Assembly (NCBI RefSeq): GCF_040358985.1
Contig: NZ_CP132932.1
Coordinates: 4,774,001 to 4,838,000 of the forward strand
DNA from: Tunturibacter empetritectus
Lineage (GTDB): Bacteria; Acidobacteriota; Terriglobia; Terriglobales; Acidobacteriaceae
DNA length: 64,000 nucleotides
Reading direction: 5' to 3'
Positions 42,014 through 52,400 of the stretch are shown piece by piece (position 1 is the stretch's first letter; every line of letters begins with the position of its first letter). The notes under the pieces were generated by a model, which did no database searches, was not told the DNA's origin, and was given only the letters and a program-made list of their open reading frames with translations. The translations under genes and the position numbers were made by a program.

Positions 42014-44029
42014 ATGGGTGGGCCGTTGTTTGAAATACCGCTGGCGGAGAGGCTACCCGAAAAGCGGCTGGATTCGTGGAAGGAGATCGCCGTTTATCTC
42101 AACCGCGACGTAACCACTGTGCAGAGGTGGGAGAAGCGGGAGGGAATGCCGGTTCACCGGCATGTGCATGAAAAGCGCGGCTCGGTCTACGCCCTTCCTG
42201 AAGAGATCGATTCCTGGGTTCAGAGCCGCAGACTCCCCCTTGAGGAAGCGGAGCTTACGCCGGACATTGAACCGCTGCCCATGCCCCAGGCTGACAGTGG
42301 CGATCGAGTCAGTCCCATACCGAGATCCCGCTTGTGGTTCGCTTTCGCAGCGATTGTTTTGCTCGCTCTGCTTTCAGCCGTCTGGTTCTTACTGAGGGGT
42401 CGCTCCAAGGGTGCGATTCAGCCTGCTGTGCGGTCGCTGGCGGTGCTGCCTTTCAGGAATTTATCGGGCGATCCGTCTCAGGAGTATCTGGCTGATGGGA
42501 TGACTGAGGCGCTTATTGGACGCCTCACGGAGATTCACAACCTTCGTGTGATCTCTCACACCTCGGTGATGCGCTTCAGTAATCCCCGGCTCTCCGTACC
42601 TGAGATTGCAAAGATGCTCGGCGTGGATGCGGTCGTTGAAGGGTCGGTGACCCAGGAAGGCAATCGCATCCGGGTGACGGCACAGCTGATTCGCGGCGCA
42701 ACCGACACGCATTTCTGGTCCGAGACCTATGACCGCGAGATGCGGGACGCGCTCACCTTGGAGAGTGAACTGGCCCAGGCCATCGCAGAAAAAGTTAAAG
42801 CGACGGTTACCGGAGAGGAGCGCCAGCGGCTTAGAGCCGCACGCCCTGTCGCGCCTGAAGTCTACGAAAGCTACCTGAGGGGCAGGTTTGTGCTGAGCCG
42901 GGGAAACAGCAAAGCTGAACTTGAGCAAAGCATTGGCGATTTTGAGGATGCGATCAATAAAGACCCGACCTTTGCACCGGCGTACCTAGGCCTGGCACAG
43001 GCGTACAGCAATCTGGGAACGGTCTTCGTCGGGGTTTCTCCTGCAGAGACGCGACCGAAGGCTATGCTTTTTGCGCGCAAGGCACTGGCAATTGATCCGG
43101 GTCTTGCGGGAGCCCATGTGCTGCTGGCAAATGTCCTTCAGCGGGAGTGGCAATGGGCCGAAGCTGAGACGGAATACAGGCGCGCTCTGCAACTGAACCC
43201 AAATGGAGCAAATGCCCATGCCGGACTTGCGTTATGGCTGGTCTGCGAGGGACGACGCGAGGAGGCTATCGAAGAGGTACAGCGCGGCCAGGAGCTGGAT
43301 CCGATCGAGGTCTCCGGCGGTAATGTCTCGTGGATTCTGTTTCAGGCACACCGCTACGACGAAGCCATTCGCGAGTCGCGCAGCACACTGGCGGTAAATC
43401 CGGACGATGCGAATACGCTTTCGGGCCTGGGATTTGCACTGATTGCGAACAATCAGCCAGCAGAAGCAATCCCGGTGTTAGAGAAAGCAATCGCTCTTTC
43501 GAAGGGTAGTCCTGCAGCAACCGGTGTACTGATCAGAGCGTATGCCCACGCCGGTCGACGTGATGACGCACTGCGGCTGCTTGCGGAGCTGAAGAGACGC
43601 AAAGAGACCGGCTATGTTCCGGCGGCTGCATTTGTGAACGCTTATCTGGGGCTTGGTGAGAACGAACAGGCATTTGACTGGCTGGAACAGGCTTACAAGG
43701 AGAGATCAAATATCCTTCAGTTCCTGATAACCCATCCCTACTTCGACCCTGTCCGTGAAGATCCCCGATTCATGGATCTGGTCCGCCGGGTGGGCCTTGG
43801 GGGAAGATTCAGCACCACCTTAGCGCGGAGGGCTGCGAGGCCCGGCGTGGAGCGCCAACACGGTGGCCCCATGGGATGGAAAAGCCACACACGTGTCCTC
43901 ATTCGCATGCGGTCAACGCTTCCCTGGGCTCAAAAGTGGAGAGTGACCCGACGAGATTCTGCCGATACTCCGTATCCGCATCGCGGCGAAATTCCGGAGC
44001 CGGCTCCACTGCTCCACACCGGATCGTGA
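42014..44029 (+). CDS. HTH / TolB-like / TPR transmembrane regulator
   Basis: A 671-residue protein of a type common in Acidobacteria. The N-terminus carries an HTH-like segment (DSWKEIAVYLNRDVTTVQRWEKREGM, with PEEIDSWVQSR). A membrane helix follows at about residues 107-126 (LWFAFAAIVLLALLSAVWFLL). Then comes a FlgO/TolB-like periplasmic domain (SLAVLPFRNLSGDPSQEYLADGM, DAVVEGSVTQEGNRIRVTAQLI) and several TPR units (YLGLAQAYSNLG, AEYRRALQLNPN type). Start at 42014 is set by GGAG 7-8 nt upstream; earlier ATGs are open. The natural end seems to be near RVGLGGRF; the last 70 residues are basic, unlike the family, and overlap the convergent gene by 100 bp, so a 3' frameshift or stop loss is likely. 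Confidence 0.83.
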   Translation: MGGPLFEIPLAERLPEKRLDSWKEIAVYLNRDVTTVQRWEKREGMPVHRHVHEKRGSVYALPEEIDSWVQSRRLPLEEAELTPDIEPLPMPQADSGDRVSPIPRSRLWFAFAAIVLLALLSAVWFLLRGRSKGAIQPAVRSLAVLPFRNLSGDPSQEYLADGMTEALIGRLTEIHNLRVISHTSVMRFSNPRLSVPEIAKMLGVDAVVEGSVTQEGNRIRVTAQLIRGATDTHFWSETYDREMRDALTLESELAQAIAEKVKATVTGEERQRLRAARPVAPEVYESYLRGRFVLSRGNSKAELEQSIGDFEDAINKDPTFAPAYLGLAQAYSNLGTVFVGVSPAETRPKAMLFARKALAIDPGLAGAHVLLANVLQREWQWAEAETEYRRALQLNPNGANAHAGLALWLVCEGRREEAIEEVQRGQELDPIEVSGGNVSWILFQAHRYDEAIRESRSTLAVNPDDANTLSGLGFALIANNQPAEAIPVLEKAIALSKGSPAATGVLIRAYAHAGRRDDALRLLAELKRRKETGYVPAAAFVNAYLGLGENEQAFDWLEQAYKERSNILQFLITHPYFDPVREDPRFMDLVRRVGLGGRFSTTLARRAARPGVERQHGGPMGWKSHTRVLIRMRSTLPWAQKWRVTRRDSADTPYPHRGEIPEPAPLLHTGS

Positions 44030-44961
44030 ACGCGACGAAGCTTCTGGTCGAAGAGCGTCACGTCTTCGAAGGTGAAGGTCCGATCCGGAGGGTAGTCGTC
44101 GCAGCGGACCACATAATAAGCTTCGAGCACGCCACCAAAGGCCCAATTGAAGACTTGCCCGTCGCTGGGAGTATCGGTGAGAGTCGTGCTCTGGCCGGTC
44201 GAAAGATCGACGGAGAGCACGTTCCAGGTGGCACAACTCAACGTGCCGGTCCCGCAGGTGTTGGTCATGGACCCGTAGATCCTGTCACCTGTCTGGACGT
44301 TCACTGCTGGACTGGCGACCACGATGCCGCTCAGGCAGCAGTTCCAACTGGCGATCGTCCACTGGCCGCCATACAAACCGAGGACGGGCTGAAGAATGCT
44401 CGTCTGCTGGTCGTTGATATCTTCCAGTCCGGGGAAGAAGAATAGAACCTGACCATCCTCGGCAAGCGGATGAGGCGGGACGGTCCACCTCGCGATAAGT
44501 GCCCCGTAGGAGCTGGACGGGGAGCCAGTTGTTACGTTGCTGTTCTCTACCCAGCCGTTCACTTCGGGAGATTGTCCGGTGCGGGTCTTACTGGGCTGGC
44601 TGGTATTGCTTGTCTGGGGAGCACCCGAATTCACCGGATTCCCCGTCGCCGTGAAGTGAGGGAAAGCGCAGGACGCGGCGCTGGCTTGGATGGAGCCATC
44701 GGCGTGTTGCATGCGGTGGTCGGGTAACAGGCGTTCGCCGGGCTTGAGGACTTCAACGCACGAGGAGTGGAAGTAACCGAACGGAGTAATCACAAAGCCG
44801 GCCGGTACGTTCGCGGGTCGGGCGGTCCCTGCCAGGGGAAGCTGCGGAGTGGCAGTCTCGTCGGCCTGACCGGCAGACGGAACGCTAAGCACTGCGATGA
44901 TTATCGGCAATGCCAGGAAGATCTGGATGTGTTTGACAAACCTACCTGAAGGGAAGCTCAC
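43930..44961 (-). CDS. Secreted hypothetical protein
   Basis: A 343-residue protein with a signal peptide (about residues 1-31, FVKHIQIFLALPIIIAVLSV) and a mature part I cannot assign with certainty. Sequence such as ARWTVPPHPLAEDGQVLFFFPGLED, QPVLGLYGGQWTIASWNCC and DRIYGSMTNTCGTGTLSC suggests a secreted beta-sandwich, perhaps carbohydrate-binding. The start is a GTG at 44961 with AAGGAG 5-6 nt upstream. Its 3' end overlaps the extended 3' end of the convergent regulator. The 312 bp on its other side (44962-45273) holds no gene. Confidence 0.7.
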   Translation of the reverse strand: MSFPSGRFVKHIQIFLALPIIIAVLSVPSAGQADETATPQLPLAGTARPANVPAGFVITPFGYFHSSCVEVLKPGERLLPDHRMQHADGSIQASAASCAFPHFTATGNPVNSGAPQTSNTSQPSKTRTGQSPEVNGWVENSNVTTGSPSSSYGALIARWTVPPHPLAEDGQVLFFFPGLEDINDQQTSILQPVLGLYGGQWTIASWNCCLSGIVVASPAVNVQTGDRIYGSMTNTCGTGTLSCATWNVLSVDLSTGQSTTLTDTPSDGQVFNWAFGGVLEAYYVVRCDDYPPDRTFTFEDVTLFDQKLRRVHDPVWSSGAGSGISPRCGYGVSAESRRVTLHF

Positions 44962-45273
44962 GGGGTCTCCTTAAGGCGCACCTAAGCTCAGCGCGGGGAA
45001 TGAATTTTTAGGGGGGAGTGGCGGCCGCCAGCCCGTACTCGCCGACCGGGTACGGGAAGCCAAAATTCTATTCCAAGGTTTAAAAAATGAAAAGTTTTTT
45101 TTGAAGACATGCCAAGGCGAAAGCGATCATACAGGCGACTCCCGTCAAGGAAGAATCAACCTGTTACTGGAAAAGTGCGCAGATGCGTCGGCAGCTTTGC
45201 CGCCTACCTTGCGGGGGAGTTTCGGCTGACTTAGCTTTTGAACGACGGGTGAAACTGCCGTCATCGGCATCGA

Positions 45274-46059
45274 TTACATTTTGGCGCGGAGGGGCTGGGA
45301 GGGCTCGGTGTGGGGCGCCATTTGACCTTCGGTGTCGACGAGATACTTTTTCAGCAGCTCGTGGTGGAGGCAGTAGAGAGCCAGCTCGAGGCGGTCGGAG
45401 ACGCCCAGCTTGTCGTAGACCTTGCGCAGGTAGTTCTTGATGACCTGCTCGGTGGTGCCGATCTGGTAGGCGATCTCTTTGTTGCGCATGCCGCGGGTGA
45501 TGCAGCTGATGATGGCGAGCTCTTTTTTGGAGAGCTTGGGCTGAACCTTTGGGTCGGTGAGGTTGGTGGCCTGGGAGCGGTAGGCCTCGATGACCCAGCT
45601 GATGGATTGGTTATCGATCCAGGTCTCGCCTTCGGCGATCTTGCGGACGCATTTGACCAGGAGGTCGGGAGAGATGGAGCGGGGCACGACACCGCGAACG
45701 CCGCGGCGATAGAGCTCTACGGTGTTGGACTCGTCGGCCTCGGTGACCTGGACGATGAGCTTAGCTTCGGGGGCCTGACGAACGAGTTCGGGGATGGCGT
45801 CGATGGTGCCGGAGATGAGTTGGCCTTCGAGGAGGACAACGTCGGTCGGGTAGCGCTGGAGAGCGGCGTAGAGGTTCTGGAGCGTTTCCACCTGGGCGAC
45901 GACGCGGATGTCGTCTTCGAGAGCAAAGACCTTCTTCATTCCTACGCGATAGATGGCCTGGGAGTCTGCGAGGATGACACGAATGCCTGCAGTGGGAGTG
46001 GAGTCCTCTTCCGGCAGGTCTTCGTTGTTTCGGATTGGGTCAAAATTAACTACGGTCAT
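45274..46059 (-). CDS. NarL/LuxR-type regulator with a receiver domain lacking the phospho-acceptor Asp
   Basis: A 261-residue protein: 25-residue extension, receiver-like domain (about 27-145) and LuxR HTH (about 180-240: LSKKELAIISCITRGMRNKEIAYQIGTTEQVIKNYL). In the receiver the acidic pocket keeps D32, but the phospho-acceptor position after beta-3 is E78 (DVVLLEGQL) and the usual conserved Lys is Arg (GVVPRSISP). It therefore probably works without phosphorylation or is locked by the Glu. It follows the PilZ gene by 3 bp, so the two are one operon. The HTH is closely related to that of the gene at 55497-56153. Confidence 0.87.
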   Translation of the reverse strand: MTVVNFDPIRNNEDLPEEDSTPTAGIRVILADSQAIYRVGMKKVFALEDDIRVVAQVETLQNLYAALQRYPTDVVLLEGQLISGTIDAIPELVRQAPEAKLIVQVTEADESNTVELYRRGVRGVVPRSISPDLLVKCVRKIAEGETWIDNQSISWVIEAYRSQATNLTDPKVQPKLSKKELAIISCITRGMRNKEIAYQIGTTEQVIKNYLRKVYDKLGVSDRLELALYCLHHELLKKYLVDTEGQMAPHTEPSQPLRAKM

Positions 46060-46062
46060 AGA

Positions 46063-46425
46063 TCAAGCCTTTAGAGAATATTCGTCGATCACAGCAGCGG
46101 CTTTTTTTGTTCCACTTTGCAGATAGTGGCGAACGACGCGGCCAATGCAGTGTATGGTGACATCGTTTGCGGCGCCCATGACCTCTGCCGGCATTGCGAT
46201 CGTGAACTCGATTCTGCTATCCACCCGCGGCAACTGATCACTGACAAAGAGCAGACCGTTGGCCGAGATGTTTTCGGTCATGGCTTCCAGTTCACCGTTC
46301 TCCGTCAGCACCCTTATGGGGAGTCTCATAGGGAAACGTACTGCGGTACGAACTGGATTTTCCCCATTTGGCATCTGCCATTGAGCCACTCGACCTCCTC
46401 CGGACCTGGATTGCAGATAGGACAT
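46063..46425 (-). CDS. PilZ-domain protein
   Basis: PilZ domains bind cyclic di-GMP. This 120-residue protein has RTAVRFPMRLPIRVLTENGELEAMTENISANGLLFVSDQ, which matches the PilZ order of a basic motif followed by the D/N-x-S-x-x-G motif (here ENISANG). However, the first arginine motif (RxxxR) is only partly kept, as RTAVRFPMR, so nucleotide binding is uncertain. Start at ATG 46425 (MSYLQSR); the frame is open upstream. It is the first gene of a two-gene unit with the atypical NarL regulator. Confidence 0.78.
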   Translation of the reverse strand: MSYLQSRSGGGRVAQWQMPNGENPVRTAVRFPMRLPIRVLTENGELEAMTENISANGLLFVSDQLPRVDSRIEFTIAMPAEVMGAANDVTIHCIGRVVRHYLQSGTKKAAAVIDEYSLKA

Positions 46426-46507
46426 AGTTTCAGAACCCCGCCAATGACTGACACTGTGGAGTTTACCCCACCTTTTCTTAAGCGCCAGCTTTTTTATGAA
46501 TAGAAGG

Positions 46508-47722
46508 TTATTCTGGCGGGCACAGAGCGGCAGAGCCACCGACCCATAACCGGTCGCGATTGTGGTCGACGCCCATCATAAGACCACGTCCGAGACGGAC
46601 CAGGGCGATGGCGGGTTGGAGGGTTTCGCCGTCGGGCCAGAGGTACATGATGCGGATCTCGGCCTGGGTGGGGCCGTGCGGGGTGTCGATGACGGGCTCG
46701 AAGGCTACGCGCTGCTGGAGGAGGTAAAGGTGGCGTTGGTCCGGGGGGATTGCGTTGAGGTCGTCGTCGGTGGGGGCGAACTGAATTCCCTTCCCTGCAA
46801 AGGAGTAGAGGGGCTTGAGGAGGAGCTGGTTGCGGTCTTCTGGAAGGCCTTCGCGGTTGCGCTCGGCGTACCAGTTATTTAGAAAAGCGGCTTTGGGGAC
46901 GGAGGGATGGTGGAGATAGGGGAGCGAGAACTTGCTGATGCGGAAGTACCAGTTGGGATGGCCGGCCCACTCGACCTGTAGGTCGTCGCGGTAGTCGAAG
47001 GGGAGATGGATTTGTTTGCGCTCCAGCTCGTCGACGATGGCTCGGTTATAGATGCGGTGGATGGGGATCTCGCGGCCGTTGCGATGGTAGAAGAGGCGGT
47101 TGCCACGTTTGATGAGGGTAGTGATGTCGACGGTGGCGATGCCGAGCTTGTCCTCGTAGATGTTGAAGTCGGGGAGGGTCTTCTGGTGGGCGGGGTCGAT
47201 CTCGAGGAGGATGACGTTCTCGGGTGCGTGATTGTTGAGGATGACCTTCGAGAGGAGCTGCCAGTAGGTTTGCTCGTTAAGGCCGCCGAGGTGCCAGGTG
47301 AGCGCAGGGTCGAGGTTGTAAGTTTTGATGTACTGAGGGGCGAGGATGTCCTGATAGCCAAAGATGGAGGGGAAGGCCTGGAGTTCGACGAGCTTTGGGC
47401 TGAGGGTGCCGTCGAGGTTGCGCGTCAGGCCGAAGTCTACGGTCATGAAGTTGGGATGGTGATTTTCGTTGGGCATGCGGTACTGCGCGGGAACGCACTG
47501 CTCGGAGGCCTGCAGGTAGGCGGGGTTGTCGAGGAGCTGATGGGTGAGCTGAGCGCCGGTCTGAGCGAGCTCCTGCATGAGGGAGTTGGGGAAGAAGCAG
47601 GGGGTTTCGGCGACGCGGAAGTCGACGGTGGTTCGGGTGCGGCGATTGAGGCGGGCGAGGAGGTCTTCGTATTTGGCTGTGGTGAACTGCGCGTTGAAGC
47701 GGTCGCGATAGGGCTGCAGCAT
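46508..47722 (-). CDS. Uncharacterised protein, possibly ATP-grasp-like
   Basis: A 404-residue protein starting MLQPYRDRFNAQF. The sequence suggests a ligase-like ATP-grasp fold: KLVELQAFPSIFGYQDILAP, NVILLEIDPAHQKTLPDF, HRIYNRAIVDELE, LLLKPLYSFAGKGIQFAPT (nucleotide-loop-like) and AEIRIMYLWPDGE. Similarity is to uncharacterised proteins, so no substrate can be given; an amide-bond-forming ligase is one possibility. The frame is open upstream to 48082 but passes through a dispersed repeat, so the ATG at 47722 is taken. It ends 82 bp from the PilZ gene start. Confidence 0.65.
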   Translation of the reverse strand: MLQPYRDRFNAQFTTAKYEDLLARLNRRTRTTVDFRVAETPCFFPNSLMQELAQTGAQLTHQLLDNPAYLQASEQCVPAQYRMPNENHHPNFMTVDFGLTRNLDGTLSPKLVELQAFPSIFGYQDILAPQYIKTYNLDPALTWHLGGLNEQTYWQLLSKVILNNHAPENVILLEIDPAHQKTLPDFNIYEDKLGIATVDITTLIKRGNRLFYHRNGREIPIHRIYNRAIVDELERKQIHLPFDYRDDLQVEWAGHPNWYFRISKFSLPYLHHPSVPKAAFLNNWYAERNREGLPEDRNQLLLKPLYSFAGKGIQFAPTDDDLNAIPPDQRHLYLLQQRVAFEPVIDTPHGPTQAEIRIMYLWPDGETLQPAIALVRLGRGLMMGVDHNRDRLWVGGSAALCPPE

Positions 47723-47741
47723 GGGAGCTAGTGTAGCTGCC

Positions 47742-47875
47742 CACTTCGTGGGGCGTATACCGGCTTCGCCCTGGGCCTCCCGATGGTCGGCGGAAGATTT
47801 TCGATCGCGACCAACGGGAGCGCCAACCGAAGGGGTACACACGTCACGAAGCGGCCGCCGCCCGCGCAAGGGTGC
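47742..47875. repeat. Dispersed repeat, copies B (minus) and B' (plus), forming an imperfect inverted repeat
   Basis: 47805-47875 read on the minus strand matches copy A at 29515-29580, identical over 33 bp. 47742-47790 on the plus strand is a diverged copy of the same unit (CACTTCGTG, GTATACC, CTTCG, CTCCCG, TGGTCG in order). The pair fills the space between two genes and could fold into a long hairpin. Confidence 0.65.
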
Positions 47876-47879
47876 ATTT

Positions 47880-49310
47880 CTATTCACCAGAAGACGGAGC
47901 AAAGACGCAGCTTGCCCAGACGATGAGCAGGGGGAAGAGCTCGAGGGTGTAGCGGGGCTCGGAGTTGTCGAGGGTGAGGAGCAGGGCGCAACGGAGAACG
48001 ACGAAGCCGAGCATGGCCGAGAACAGTGCGGTGTGCGGTCTGGTGCCTCGACTTCGCCAGAGCCAGAGGCCGATGGCTGCAAGGAGGAAGTACGCGAGGT
48101 TCAGGGCTGCGGAGGCGTAGGCGAGGAGGGTCTTGCCGCGGTACTCGTGGAAGTTCCACCAGTCGAGGCCGATCTGCATCATCTCGGGGCGGGGGCGGAA
48201 GAGCATGTTGGTAAGGCGAGCCAGGGGGAGAGCGACGTAGTAGCGCAGAGGGTGGGCGTGAATGCGCTGTTGGGCGAGAGCCTCGAAGCGCCGATCGAGT
48301 TCGGGCGTGGCGTTGGTGTTCTGGTTGTAGTCTGAGAGGATGGCGGCGGTGAGCTCGTACTGGTCTTCTGAGTCTATGGAGTCCTTGGAGTCGTCGGAGT
48401 CGAAGGCTCGGGTGGGGAGGTCTTTGATGTTGAGGTCGGTGCTGTCGTAGTTCCAGTAGACCTGTTCGGTGGAGGAGAAGTCGATGGCCCAGGTGCGATA
48501 CCAGCGCTGAAAGCCTGTGGGGACAGTCTCGCCGGGGTCAGTTGCGCTGCGGGGGGCGAGCGGCTGGATGACGTGGAAGGTACGCCAGTTTCTGATGGCC
48601 CAGGGTGCGAGGGGCAGGACGACGCAGAGAGCTGCGATTGCGACAGGTCTGAAGCAGCGGAGAGAGCGCCGGCGTGCGGATTTTTGCCAGACGGACTTTT
48701 GCCAGACCATCCAAGACATCGCGGGGACGACTGTGGCGGGGAGGAGGCCCTGCTCGGGACGCAACAGAACGGAGTAGGCCATGGCGGTGGTGATCGCGAG
48801 GAGCCAGCGGTTGAACGGTGCGCTGGCGCATTGCCAACGCTCGAGGCTGTAAAAGGTGAGGGCGATGGTGAAGAGGGTGAGAGTCTCGGTGAGCGGAGCG
48901 GCGCAGTAGATGGCGGTGAAGGGGCAGAGGGCGGCGAGCCATAGAGCGGCTGTGGCGGAGCGGCGGCCGAAGAGCCGGCCTGAGAGTGCGGCGATCAGGA
49001 GACAGGTGCCGAGGTCGATGGCGCACTGCAGATACATGATGGGGACGTAGCGGTCAAAGCCGAAGAGACGAAAGCACGCCGCGAGAAAGAGTGGGTAGCC
49101 GGGGAGGCGGATCAGCGTGGGCCTCGGCATGTCTGAGCCGAAGGTGAATCCATAGATGCCGTATCTCAGCCAGTTTTTTGCGATGCTTCCGTAGATGAGC
49201 GTGTCGCCTTCGATGCGGCCTGCATGCAGCACATACCAAAGGCGCAAGGCGAGCCCTGCTGCGAGCGGGAGCACCGCCCAGAGAAACGTCTTCAGCCTTT
49301 CTTTGGTCAT
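47880..49310 (-). CDS. Multi-pass membrane glycosyltransferase (GT39/ArnT-like)
   Basis: The 476-residue protein has about ten hydrophobic segments and the layout of GT-C enzymes: a first helix (LWAVLPLAAGLALRLWYVL), then an acidic loop (IEGDTLIYGSIAKNWL; the GD likely holds the conserved catalytic Asp), LPGYPLFLAACF and LLRPEQGLLPA. Such enzymes move sugars or other groups from polyprenyl carriers on the periplasmic side. The donor and acceptor are unknown. Start at ATG 49310 (MTKERLKTF). It is divergent from the GH18/CE4/GT2 fusion, with which it may share a role in envelope polysaccharides. Confidence 0.8.
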   Translation of the reverse strand: MTKERLKTFLWAVLPLAAGLALRLWYVLHAGRIEGDTLIYGSIAKNWLRYGIYGFTFGSDMPRPTLIRLPGYPLFLAACFRLFGFDRYVPIMYLQCAIDLGTCLLIAALSGRLFGRRSATAALWLAALCPFTAIYCAAPLTETLTLFTIALTFYSLERWQCASAPFNRWLLAITTAMAYSVLLRPEQGLLPATVVPAMSWMVWQKSVWQKSARRRSLRCFRPVAIAALCVVLPLAPWAIRNWRTFHVIQPLAPRSATDPGETVPTGFQRWYRTWAIDFSSTEQVYWNYDSTDLNIKDLPTRAFDSDDSKDSIDSEDQYELTAAILSDYNQNTNATPELDRRFEALAQQRIHAHPLRYYVALPLARLTNMLFRPRPEMMQIGLDWWNFHEYRGKTLLAYASAALNLAYFLLAAIGLWLWRSRGTRPHTALFSAMLGFVVLRCALLLTLDNSEPRYTLELFPLLIVWASCVFAPSSGE

Positions 49311-49425
49311 GTCTTTTGCATCATACTGCTGCGGGGCCACGGTTCTCGCCGGCTGCGTTGACTCGGGGGTTTCGCCTGCATACGATGGGACATAGCCGCA
49401 TGCGCAGAGTCGCCAGTACTCCTCA

Positions 49426-52400
49426 ATGAATAGACAAGTCTTCTACGATCCACAACGCAAGCGCTGGAAGCGGCTGCGCCGAATCTTTGACGTACTCGCC
49501 CTGCTGGGACTCTTGCTGGGGACCATCTTCGTCATTGGGCTGTTGCGAATGAAGCCGTTGCCGGAGCTGTTTTTGCGGGCACAGAAGCGGAACTACAGGG
49601 CGCTGGCGAACCAGACGACTCCGCAGTTGAAGCCGGGACAGAAGCTGCATCGGTCGGCTCACCGAAAGACGGACGTGAAGCCGGGAGACGTTCCGTTGAA
49701 CTCGGGTGAAGGTTTGCGAGCGGCGTACTACGTGGAGGATGATCCAGCGAGCTACTCTTCGCTGAAGCAGCACATTGCACAGGTGGACCTGCTGTTTCCG
49801 GAGTGGCTGCATGTGGTGGGCACGAACGGTGAGGTGGTGTCCTACACGCAGGATAATCGCGCGTACGACATTGTGGACCGGGCTGGAGTGCACCAGGTGG
49901 ATCGCGAGGGCAAGGTGGCGCGAACGGTTGCTGCCAACCACGTAAACCTCGACATCTTTCCGCTGGTGAATAACTACGATCCAAGGCGACAGATTTGGGC
50001 GCCGGAGGTTGGAGGATTTCTTTCCAGCGACACGGCGCGGGCGGCCTTTGTTCAACAGATTCACAACTTTCTGGCGGGAAACCCCAGCTACCGCGGGCTT
50101 TCGCTGGACTTCGAAGAGATTCCTACAACTGCGCAGCCGGGCTTCAGGGCTTTGATTGCGGCGTTGTACGACGACTTTCATCCGCGTAATCTGCGGCTGT
50201 ATGTGAATACGCCAGTGGGCGATGATGACTGGGATCTGAAGTTCATGGCGGACCACTCGGATGGTTTGTTGCTGATGAACTACGACGAGCACCAGACCGA
50301 CAGCGGGCCGGGGCCGATCGCTTCGCAGGATTGGTTCGTCGACAACCTGAAGAACGTACTTAAGACTGTTCCCAAAGAAAAGATCATCTGTGCGCTGGGT
50401 AGCTATGGGTATGACTGGACGACGGCGCTGCCTGCGACTGAGCCTGAATTGAAGCCGGGAGTCAGGAGGCCGCGCGTGAAGAAGCCGGCGGCTCCTGTGA
50501 CTCCTGAGAAGATCCTCGCGGCGCATGATCTTTCGACGCAGGACGCGTGGCAGGCGGCGTCGGACTCCGATTCGCAGATTGACCTCGACGATGACTCGAT
50601 GAACGTGCACTTTGCGTACGACGACGAGGATGCGCAGGTACGTCATCAGGTCTGGTTTCTCGACTCGGTCACGATCTTGAACCAGATGCGGGCGGCGCGC
50701 GAGCTGGGCATCCAGACCTATGCGCTGTGGCGGCTGGGCTCGGAAGATAACTCGATGTGGAAGATCTGGGATCATCCGCAGCATGCGGACCCGGTGAAGG
50801 ATCTGGCGCAAGTTGAGCCTGGGTACGACGTCGACACCGAGGGCCAGGGCGATATTCTGCGCGTGACGCGCAAGCCGCAGACCGGCAGCCGCGTGGTGAC
50901 GCTGGACGACGACGACTCGGTGCCGCTGGAGTACCGGATGGTGACGCAGGAGTCGATGTCGTCTTATCCGCTCTCTTACACAGTGGAGCAGTACGGCTAC
51001 AACGACAAAAAAGTTGCGCTGAGTTTTGACGACGGTCCCGATCCGGAGTGGACGCCGAAGATTCTGGACATACTGAAGAAGTACAACGTGAAGGGCACGT
51101 TTTTCATGATTGGCGAGGTGGCCGAAGACTACGTTGGCGTGATGCAGCGGGTGTTTCGCGAGGGCCACGAGATCGGCAATCACACGTGGTCGCACCCGGA
51201 TATCAGCGAAATCTCGAACCGGCAGGTGGACCTGGAGTTGAACCTGACGGAGCGGTTGTTCGCGTCGAAGCTTGGAGTGCAGCCGCTTTACTTCAGGCCG
51301 CCTTACTCGATCGACCAGGAGCCGGATACGAACGATCAGGCTGCGCCGGTGGAGAAGATTCAGGGGCTGGGTTATGTGATCGTCGGCAACAAGATCGACA
51401 CGAATGACTGGGATGAACATCCGCGCAAGTCTCCGCAGGAGATTACCGACAGCGTCTTCGAGCAGATCGAGGATATGAAGGCGAAGCCTTGGAATCGCGG
51501 CTCGGTGATTCTGCTGCACGACGGAGGGGGCGACCGGTCGGCAACGATTGCGGCGCTGCCGGTGCTGATCGAAGCGTTGAAGGCCAAGGGGTATGAGATT
51601 GTTCCGGTGTCAAAGCTGGTGGGCAAGACGCGCGCCGAGGTGATGCCGGAGCTGACGCCTCGCCAGCGCTGGCAGGCTCGCGCTGATTCGCTTACGTTTT
51701 TCTTCTACAGTTTCTTCCATTATTTTGTTGTGGGGGTGTTCTTCGTCGGAGACATTCTGATGAGTGCGAGGTTGATCATCATCGGTGTGTTCGCGATTAT
51801 CGACCGCTTCCGCAAGAGGAAGAACTTTGCGACTCCGGAGTATCAGCCGAGGGTTGCGGTGTTGATTCCGGCGTACAACGAAGAGAAGGTGATCGTTCGG
51901 ACGATTCGCTCGGTGATGATGTCGACCTACAAGAACATTCGCATCATCGTGATCGACGACGGGTCGAAGGACAACACTTTCGATGTGGCGCGTGAGGCTT
52001 ATCCGGCGGATATCGCCTCGGGCCGTCTGACGGTGATGAGCAAGCCGAACGGGGGCAAGGCGGATGCGCTGAACTATGCGCTTGAGCGGATCGACGAAGA
52101 GATCTATGTTGGCATTGATGCAGATGGCGTGATTGCGCACGATGCGATTACACGGCTGGTGCCACACTTTGCGAATCCGAAGATCGGGGCGGTGGCGGGC
52201 AATGCGAAGGTCGGCAACCGGGTGAACCTTTGGACGCGGTGGCAGGCGCTGGAGTACATCACGAGCCAGAACTTTGAGCGCCGCGCGCTCGATCTGTTCG
52301 ATGTCGTGATGGTGGTTCCGGGGGCGATTGGAGCGTGGCGGACGGCGCCAGTGAAGGCTGGCGGAGGATACCACTCGAACACAGTGGCCGAAGATGCCGA

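Noticed and set aside
45183..45440. Plus-strand frame opposite the end of the NarL regulator
   Set aside because: Low-complexity Arg/Gly/Ala translation overlapping a clear gene on the other strand.
49423..51519. 698-codon antisense reading frame opposite the GH18/CE4/GT2 gene
   Set aside because: Arg/His/Leu-rich shadow translation; the plus strand carries intact catalytic motifs.
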